DNA of 64,000 bases, from positions 45,307,880 through 45,371,879 of the forward strand of contig CM036197.1 of assembly GCA_020631735.1 (NCBI GenBank), read 5' to 3'. A program made the translations under genes and the position numbers. The stretch comes from Saccharum officinarum. Taxonomy: Eukaryota; Streptophyta; Magnoliopsida; Poales; Poaceae. Below, in pieces: positions 57,801 through 64,000 of the stretch; positions within the stretch are counted from its first letter, which is position 1, and each line of letters starts with the position of its first letter. The notes under the pieces are model-generated. The model worked only from the letters and a program-made list of their open reading frames with translations. It was not told where the DNA came from and ran no database searches.

Positions 57801-59975
57801 GGGCTTAAACCTCATCAAAACATTAAGCATCTCCAGATAATTGGCTACAGTGGCTCTGTCTTTCCAAGTTGGTTGTCCATTGAACTTACATCTTTGCAGC
57901 TGCTTCATCTAGAAAATTGCAACGAATTGAGTGTACTTCCCCCATTTGAAAAGCTTCCATTCCTTAGGAAGCTTAAGCTTATCAATATATATCATGTACC
58001 AGAGATAGTAATTCCTTGCTTAGAAGAGTTGGAGCTGAACGAATTGCCAAGCTTGAAAAAATGCATTGCCACTTGTAGGAAGGAATTGGATTTTTATCTA
58101 CAGGTACTAATCATTAAGAACTGTGGTGAACTAATGGATTTTCCTCCTTTTGAAACTCAGAGTCTGTGTTCTTCTCAAGTTGAACAAAGATCATGGAAGT
58201 CAAACCTGGAAGGCACAAGTTCAGGTAGGGGGAAGCATTCAGTTTTTTTTCCTTTGTTGATTATTTTATTCTAATATTTTAGATAAAATAGCAATAGTTA
58301 GTTTTTCAGTTTTCAATGAAATTAAATGATGGAATTTCTACAAGATATTAATGGGTAAAATGAATCATTATTTCATTATAGTGACACAAAAGTAACGTTC
58401 GTTCCACAATTTTTTTCTCTTTTTCTTTAGTTATTCCTCAAAAGGTCTTAAGGCTCGCAGAGTTCAGAAGGAACATCGGATGTATGTTTATTTTCATAAT
58501 ATACCTCAATCAGACTGAACTTACTAATCTAGCGAAGAAAGAGTAATTTATTCCTCTTTTGTAGGATAAGCTGGTTATCTTCACTTAGCTCTAGTATTTT
58601 CTAGTTCACTTAGTACTCCTTGATGTCTTCTTCCCTAGGACCTCCATTTGCTGAAGCTGAGCAAAAGCAGTGGCTATCTGGTCTCCGCAAGCTTACGTTA
58701 CATGGATGCCCTCATCTGATGTTGTCACATCCCCTGCCGCCTTCTCCAGCTACTGAAATATCAATTCGAGGGCTTTCAACGCATCCAGCAATAGAAAAAG
58801 GTTCATATTATTTGTCAGTTAAGTCATCTAATGAGTTGAGAGTCCTTGATGCTAAGATTTTGGCATTCCAATATCTGAAAGAGCTGACATCACTGCATGT
58901 AGAGGATTGTCCAAATCTGATGTCTTTTTCATTTGAAGGCTTTAGGGAGCTCCTTAATTTAAAATTCTTGGAAATTATCAGCTGTGGTACTCTAGTCCCA
59001 TCTTGTAACATGCCTACTAATGCTGTCTCTGAAGACTGGAAAGGTACAAATTGTCCTGCTCTTCCACGTCTCAGAAGTCTCCAAATTAAGTCTTGTGGTG
59101 CTATAGCAGGCAAGTGGCTAACTGAAATGCTGCCACATATGCAATCGCTTGAGGAATTAGATATAGAGGATTGTCCCCAGATAAAATCCATATCAATTCA
59201 TCGTTCCATACAGGATTCAGCAAGTGTCAGTTTGGCTTCAACCTTAAGATGTGAAGCAGTCGTGCCGACACGCGTCACCCAAGATGAATTTCTTTTCCAT
59301 ATTCCATTAAATGTCCTTTCAACTCTCACGATATTATGCATTCGAAGGTTCCCCACAGCGGAGTTAAGCGGTAGCACAGACGGTTTTGGAGGATTTACAT
59401 CCCTCACAAAGCTACACATTACAGATTGCCCCATGCTGCTTTCGTCTGCCGATGAAAGGTTTCCCCTTTTCATCAGGAAAAAGAGGTATTCCCTTCCGCC
59501 ATTTCTGAATGAATTGTTAGTGGGGGGCCAATATTTGCAATCTCTATGCCTGCATTCCTGCACGGCTTTGGATATGCTCAGTATCAATAATTGCCAACAA
59601 CTGGCTGAATTGGAGGGCTTGCAAGAGCTGAGCTCCCTTCGAGTCCTGTCAATTGAGTTACATCCTGGAAGGGTAGAAGAGGGAAGCCATCGCACCTTTC
59701 AGCTTCCTCCTTCAATTGAGAAACTTAACATCAGATATCTCCGGGATGAGACTGTGCCCTATTTGCTGGGCTACCTCCCGTGCCTCTCCAAACTAGAGGT
59801 ACTTGATAGTCCAGGCTTGGTATCTTTTCAGCTTGGTTCCCTCACAGCATTGGAAGAGTTGAAGATTCAGCGTTGNNNNNNNNNNNNNNNNNNNNNNNNN
59901 NNNNNNNNNNNNNNNNNNNNNNNNNNNNNNNNNNNNNNNNNNNNNNNNNNNNNNNNNNNNNNNNNNNNNNNNNNN

Positions 59976-60002
<27 letters not shown>
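54590..60002 (+). CDS. NLR2: CC-BED-NB-ARC-LRR immune receptor (Xa1/Yr7 class), incomplete in assembly
   Basis: Model: exon 1 54590-54893, exon 2 54991-55288, exon 3 55711-58224, exon 4 from 58639 into the gap. All three joins are phase-consistent (G+GT, AG+T, G+GA). Domain order is Rx-type coiled coil, BED zinc finger, basic linker, NB-ARC, LRR. Such cytoplasmic or nuclear receptors detect pathogen effectors and trigger cell death; the BED finger of Xa1, Yr5 and Yr7 type receptors is thought to act as effector bait. Exon 3 carries two apparent 1-2 base frame breaks (near 56994 and 57405) and a degenerate MHD (MPN). Either NLR2 is a recent pseudogene or the breaks are assembly errors. The C-terminus is lost in the 59876-59975 gap; the 60000-60002 TAA after it may not belong to the gene. 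Confidence 0.88.
54991..55288 (+). CDS. NLR2 exon 2: integrated BED-type zinc finger
   Basis: The acceptor TTTTGGTGCAG precedes 54991 and the donor TTTCAAG|GTACTAG follows 55288. After an acidic/serine-rich leader (RDGDGAEQVDG, DIPSSSSTGKRR) come the BED hallmarks: Trp (KAWAHF), Cys-x2-Cys (AKCKHC), GTSVL and His-x5-Cys (HLKSNNC), about residues 146-186 of the receptor. All four presumed zinc ligands are present. BED domains derive from hAT transposases and bind DNA; in NLRs they are integrated domains. Confidence 0.9.
55289..55710 (+). other. NLR2 intron 2
   Basis: 422 bp from GTACTAG to CTCATGTAG, AT-rich. It is the empty-site reference for the MITE in the upstream duplicate (54054-54342) and shares the AACTTCTAACAA..GACCATGATC segment with 54357-54379. 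Confidence 0.8.
55711..58224 (+). CDS. NLR2 exon 3: linker, NB-ARC and first LRR block
   Basis: It opens AVDGAQNGATSS with a possible nuclear localisation signal SRKRKRIDE. NB-ARC motifs: MYGRDAEKNS, P-loop GIGGIGKTA (about residues 328-336), RIWIWVSNNFDE, kinase-2 LLILDDVWDD, RNBS-B VILVTTRK, HNPLAAQTAG in the GLPL position, LQQCFRYCCLFPK, and MPNLMYDLA where NLR1 has MHDLMHDLA. One base is missing relative to NLR1 near 56994 and the frame shifts again near 57405; the LRR part continues at 57432-58274. An acidic serine-rich insert (SESCSSESSDSDSS) is unique to NLR2. Confidence 0.85.
58639..59875 (+). CDS. NLR2 exon 4: C-terminal LRR block, cut by gap
   Basis: The acceptor TTCCCTAG is at 58638. 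The exon starts PPFAEAEQKQWLSGLRKL and continues open through irregular LRRs (SLEELDIEDCPQIKSI, FTSLTKLHITDCPML, LSSLRVLSIEL, SIEKLNIRYL, ALEELKIQR) to the gap. NLR1's homologous exon has about 330 more residues beyond this point, so a substantial C-terminus is probably missing from the assembly. Confidence 0.85.
59876..59975. other. Assembly gap (100 N)
   Basis: A 100-N placeholder of unknown true size. It hides the NLR2 C-terminus and possibly the 5' exons of the ATG8 gene. Confidence 0.99.
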
Positions 60003-60828
<826 letters not shown>

Positions 60829-61571
60829 ATGGATGGCGCCACACCACAGCTCACCGTAATCGGGTCGCCTTGCCCTTGCTTCCCTACTAATGCCCTGCCC
60901 ATGCCTCCTGTAAATAAGACCTGCCAAGCAACTGTGTATATTCTGGTTTCCTCGTTGCCCAGTGATTGCACTCTATTGCTAAAACCTACCTATCAGATTG
61001 TCGTCGATGTAATGGACATCCTTTAAACCAAGTAATTGACTGACCTGAATCTCGGGTCGGTATGTGACATCTCCTATGTCAGTTTACAGTTACTGGTCCT
61101 TGTAAGGCTGTAACAAGGTCAATCTGGGTCGCAATATGCCATTGAATCCGATTGCTGTTGCCGTTTTATTGCTTGGCTGCTGGCTGCTACCGACAGCAGC
61201 AGCTGATGGAAAAGCTCACCGGCGGCCTTGTGTCGCCGGTGCCATTACTGCGTTTAGGCTCTGGCTCTGTTGCTGATGGCTGCAGAGCCTGGATGGTGGT
61301 GGTCGTGGGTGTCAGAGATGTGGTGGTAGGCGTGGGTGTCAGGATGTTTCAACGACTCGTACTAAATAGCGAGCCAATGAATCTTCTCTTTTTGCCATTG
61401 GACTTTCCAATCGAATTGATTGTAAGACTCATGAGGATCGATTTTACGAAGATCCCATTGTATTCTAGAAGCTCGTAACATTGGTCCCGATAAGCCTCAA
61501 TTTACAGCTGTTTCTCCGCTAATAAAACCGACTCCTTCAACTCTGGGAATCCTGGGTTTCTTGCGTTAATA
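60829..61571 (+). other. ATG8 3' UTR and flank
   Basis: There is no further coding sequence with recognisable domains. An AATAAA at 61521-61526 could be a polyadenylation signal, although it lies about 690 bp after the stop, which is long for a plant 3' UTR. Short open frames here look fortuitous. Confidence 0.45.
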
Positions 61572-62503
61572 GAGCGTGTGTTTGGTCCCTAATGCAGTTT
61601 TCTTGTGTTTGGTTGCCTGTTTAAGTCCCTAAGCCTGGTCCAGCTAATGCAAAGGAGGGGAATTGGCTTGGCGTGCTAGGAACGCTCCATCCCACCGTTC
61701 CCAGCAAGCCTGATTTGTGCTAGCGACGCTGGCCCATAAACAATGGTTTGCTCAACTCCGTGCGAGCTCCGCCTTCCCCGTCGCCGACCAAGCTCCGTGT
61801 CTCTGCCGGACTCTGCGCGCGTCACCCTCGACCACCATGCGAGCGTCGTTGCCCCTGCGCGACCTTCCCCAGGCCCTGTGTGCGTGCTATCGAGGACGCC
61901 GAAGCCGGCCAGGGACGCCGCGAGTGCCTTGGCGTGACCTTCCCCAGGCCCCAAATAACCACCACCGTCGCCATGGACCAATGGACGACTCTAGGTCGAG
62001 ATCGTCCATCTCCCTACCTGAGCCACCTCCAGCCTCGATGTCTCCCTCTACGGGATCGCAATGTCGCCACGAGCTTGCCCCGCTGCTCCTCCTCGACGAT
62101 CTGTAGCTGCATCGTCAAGCTCCACCGAGCGTCGGCGACTCGTCGACCTCACCCTGATGCGCCCCAGCCGGCCTGCTTTCGCTGATGAGCGCACCACCAG
62201 CCTGATCGTCGTGGTCACCTCCTCCTATGTCGCCACTCGCCAGAGCTCCTCTCTCTCCCCCATGATGGCGCGGTGGTGGCGTTGCTGCTGCTCTTCTTCC
62301 TGCTTGCCGGTGGTGGCGTGGGCTAGCTGTTTGACGGAATGTCCCTGAGAAGAAAGAACTTCGTAGGTGCTGAAGAGGTGATGGTGACACAGCTAAAACT
62401 CACCCACACATGTACAAGGTGATTGCATTCAATTTAGCCAGGCAACCAAACAAGATCTAGGCAATGCAGGCTTAGCTAGTACCGTGAAACCAAACACAGC
62501 CTC
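61572..62503. mobile_element. Candidate TIR element with GC-rich interior
   Basis: Imperfect inverted ends: GAGCGTGTGTTTGGTCCC on the left, and on the right the reverse complement begins GAGGCTGTGTTTGGTTTC. A second inverted pair lies inside (CTTGTGTTTGGTTGCCTG and CAGGCAACCAAACAAG). The interior 61700-62340 is GC-rich with overlapping open frames on both strands but no recognised domain. It could be a non-autonomous DNA transposon carrying captured gene sequence. No target duplication is evident. Confidence 0.45.
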
Positions 62504-62773
62504 TTGCATTGCATACACTTGGCTTGAGTGAACCAGGCTTAGTTCTCCTAGCCAGGCACTAGCAAGCCAAGCAACCATCACAGCCATATCATCGCCATTG
62601 CCTCTGCTGTGGCTGTGGACATTGGGGCCGGTCTGTTGCTGTTATTAGCATTTAGGCTGTTGGTACGGCATGGGTTCTGCTCTTCTGGAATTTTGATTTG
62701 GCCGTATGTTTTGATGGCTTATTGCTAAGGATTGCCAGGTTTGCCATTGGGTTAGTGAGTGAAGGCATACACA
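62504..62773. other. Spacer
   Basis: I recognise nothing beyond repeated CCAGGCTTAG/CCAGGCACTAG words, which resemble the ends of the preceding candidate transposon. Confidence 0.4.
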
Positions 62774-63010
62774 GGCCACGTTCAGATCCCAAAAACACCC
62801 AAAATATTTTGCATAGTAACCGTCACATCGAATCTTTAAACGCATGCATGAAGTATTAAATGTAGGTAAAAAAATAACTAATTACACAGTTTGTCTGTAA
62901 ATACTAAGATGAATTTTTTGAGTCTAGTTAGTCTATAACTGAATAAATTTTACTAAATAACAACGAAAGTGCTACACAAACTTTACCCAAAGCGCCCACA
63001 TTTGAAACCC
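62774..63010. mobile_element. Decayed MITE (GGCC-GTTCAG type)
   Basis: It starts GGCCACGTTCAGATCCC and contains the typical grass MITE interior (CACATCGAATCTTTAAAC, GAAGTATTAAATGTAG, CGAAAGTGCTACA) and an end-like ACATTTGAAACCC. The boundaries are approximate. Confidence 0.5.
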
Positions 63011-63083
63011 ATTTCTCATCAGCCTGGACAGTCGTGTCCCTACGACAGCTGCTGATGGGAAGTTTGAACCTCACGATGACCTA

Positions 63084-63320
63084 GGCCTTGTTGCCCAAAC
63101 TCGGTACCGTACGCTACAGTGTTCAGTGCAAAAAATTGTCTAAAAATTAATTAATTAGACTTAAAATGTTCGTCTCGCAAAGTACAACAAAACTGTATAA
63201 TTAGTTTTTGATTTTATCTATATTTAGTACTCCATGCATTTGCCGATATTTTGATGTGATGGGGAATCTCCTTTTTGCATAGTGGAATTTGGGTGGTGGA
63301 ATTGGGAACTAAACAAGGCC
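63084..63320. mobile_element. Tourist-like MITE
   Basis: Inverted ends GGCCTTGTTGCCCAAACTC and GGGAACTAAACAAGGCC enclose an AT-rich interior with TTAGACTTAAAATGTTCG. TA flanks both ends, and the right-hand TA is shared with the adjacent Stowaway element. Confidence 0.7.
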
Positions 63321-63322
63321 TA

Positions 63323-63562
63323 CTCCCTCCGTCCCAGAAAAAAACGTCGTTTTAGGTTTTTCAGACATCGTGTTTGACCGTTCGTCTTATTCAAAAATTT
63401 TGTGTAAATTATAAAATAAATAAATCATTATTGAAGTATCTCTAATGATAAAATAAGTCATAACAAAATAAATAATATTTATTAAAAAATTTTGAATAAG
63501 ACGAACGGTCAAACACGATGTCTAAAAAACCTAAAACGACACTTTTTCTGGGACGGAGGGAG
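63323..63562. mobile_element. Stowaway MITE with long hairpin arms
   Basis: CTCCCTCCGTCCCAGAAAAA on the left and TTTTTCTGGGACGGAGGGAG on the right, with TA duplications (63321-63322 and 63563-63564). The inverted arms extend about 80 bp (CGTTTTAGG, GTTTGACCGTTCGTCTTATT and their complements) with few mismatches, so a transcript would fold into a long hairpin. Confidence 0.9.
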
Positions 63563-63656
63563 TAGCTGAAATTGCAGCAACAGTTCATAGCTAATTGACA
63601 CCTAGGCACAGAAGTAGGTATTTGATCGACCTAAGGCTTGGTAAGCTAGACTGCTA

Positions 63657-63904
63657 CTCCCTCCGTCCCAAGAGTCATTCTCTTTTCTTAAAAAGTCAAC
63701 AGCTTTTAACTTTGACCAAATATATTTAACAAAATATTAATATTTATGGTACATAATTAGTATCATTATGTAGATATTTGAATATACTTTCATAATAAAC
63801 TTATTTAAAGATATAAATGTTGCACGTATTTTCTATAAACGTAGTCAAAGTTGAGAAAGTTTGACCAGCACGTTTCCCACGGCGACTTTTTTTATGGGAC
63901 GGAG
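63657..63904. mobile_element. Second Stowaway MITE
   Basis: CTCCCTCCGTCCCAAGAG on the left and TTATGGGACGGAG on the right, TA duplications at 63655-63656 and 63905-63906, and the TTGACCAAATATATTTAAC interior typical of this family. It resembles the 2372-2624 copy more than its neighbour. Confidence 0.85.
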
Positions 63905-64000
63905 TAGTAGAGTGGATGGACCAAGAGTCCAAGACTGATCGCTTTGATGGTCCCTTCTGCTGGCCGAGAAGAGTTCAATCCAACGTCTATGCATTCTCTC

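Overview
The window looks like nuclear DNA of a panicoid grass, probably Andropogoneae (sorghum, sugarcane, Miscanthus or maize relatives). Reasons: SIRE-type copia LTRs full of GACCGGACGCGTCCGGTC-like blocks, Stowaway and Tourist MITEs with grass-type ends, an Xa1/Yr7-like CC-BED-NLR gene and a plant ATG8 tail. I see no bacterial or organellar signature. Species assignment is inference. There are two 100-N scaffold gaps (11300-11399 and 59876-59975).

Layout. 1-2971: gene-poor DNA with two MITEs. 2972-11299: SIRE-1, a minus-strand Ty1/copia element with its 3' LTR, pol and gag; its 5' end is lost in the first gap. 11400-35238: nested copies of one Ty3/gypsy-like non-autonomous family, called here G1, G2 and G3. 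It has LTRs of about 3.1-3.25 kb and a 3.5 kb interior that encodes gag plus two successive retropepsin-like domains and no RT, RNase H or integrase. G2 (minus) sits in a SIRE integrase gene with TSD ATACT. G1 (plus, 23394-33384) sits in the 5' LTR of G2 with TSD TTCTT. G3 is an older or poorly sequenced plus-strand copy. 35239-44719: an LTR-less tandem array of a dead SIRE element with a 5,334-bp period. 44720-47466: scrambled SIRE LTR interrupted by a 0.8 kb copy of the DNA lying 1.7 kb downstream. 47467-48272: 3' end of a small copia element. 48273-52883: NLR1, an NB-ARC-LRR gene beheaded by that copia and carrying frameshifts and a stop. 53690-54380: truncated duplicate of an NLR 5' end with a MITE. 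54590-59875: NLR2, a CC-BED-NB-ARC-LRR gene with phase-consistent introns, interrupted by two apparent frameshifts and the second gap. 60463-60828: last two exons of an ATG8 gene. 61572-64000: small DNA transposons.

How it fits together. This is an NLR cluster being invaded and reshaped by retrotransposons. The LTR insertions can be ordered from nesting and TSDs: SIRE array first, then G2 (and G3), then G1. NLR1 and NLR2 are clear paralogues that share exon layout and intron phases. Only NLR2 keeps the coiled-coil and BED exons. An ATG8 fragment on the same strand directly follows NLR2 across the gap.

Quality caveat. The two LTRs of G2 differ mainly by single-base indels in homopolymers, and the DNA flanking the first gap is indel-rich. 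Residual long-read errors are therefore likely in parts of this assembly, and individual frameshifts should not be taken as proof of pseudogenization.
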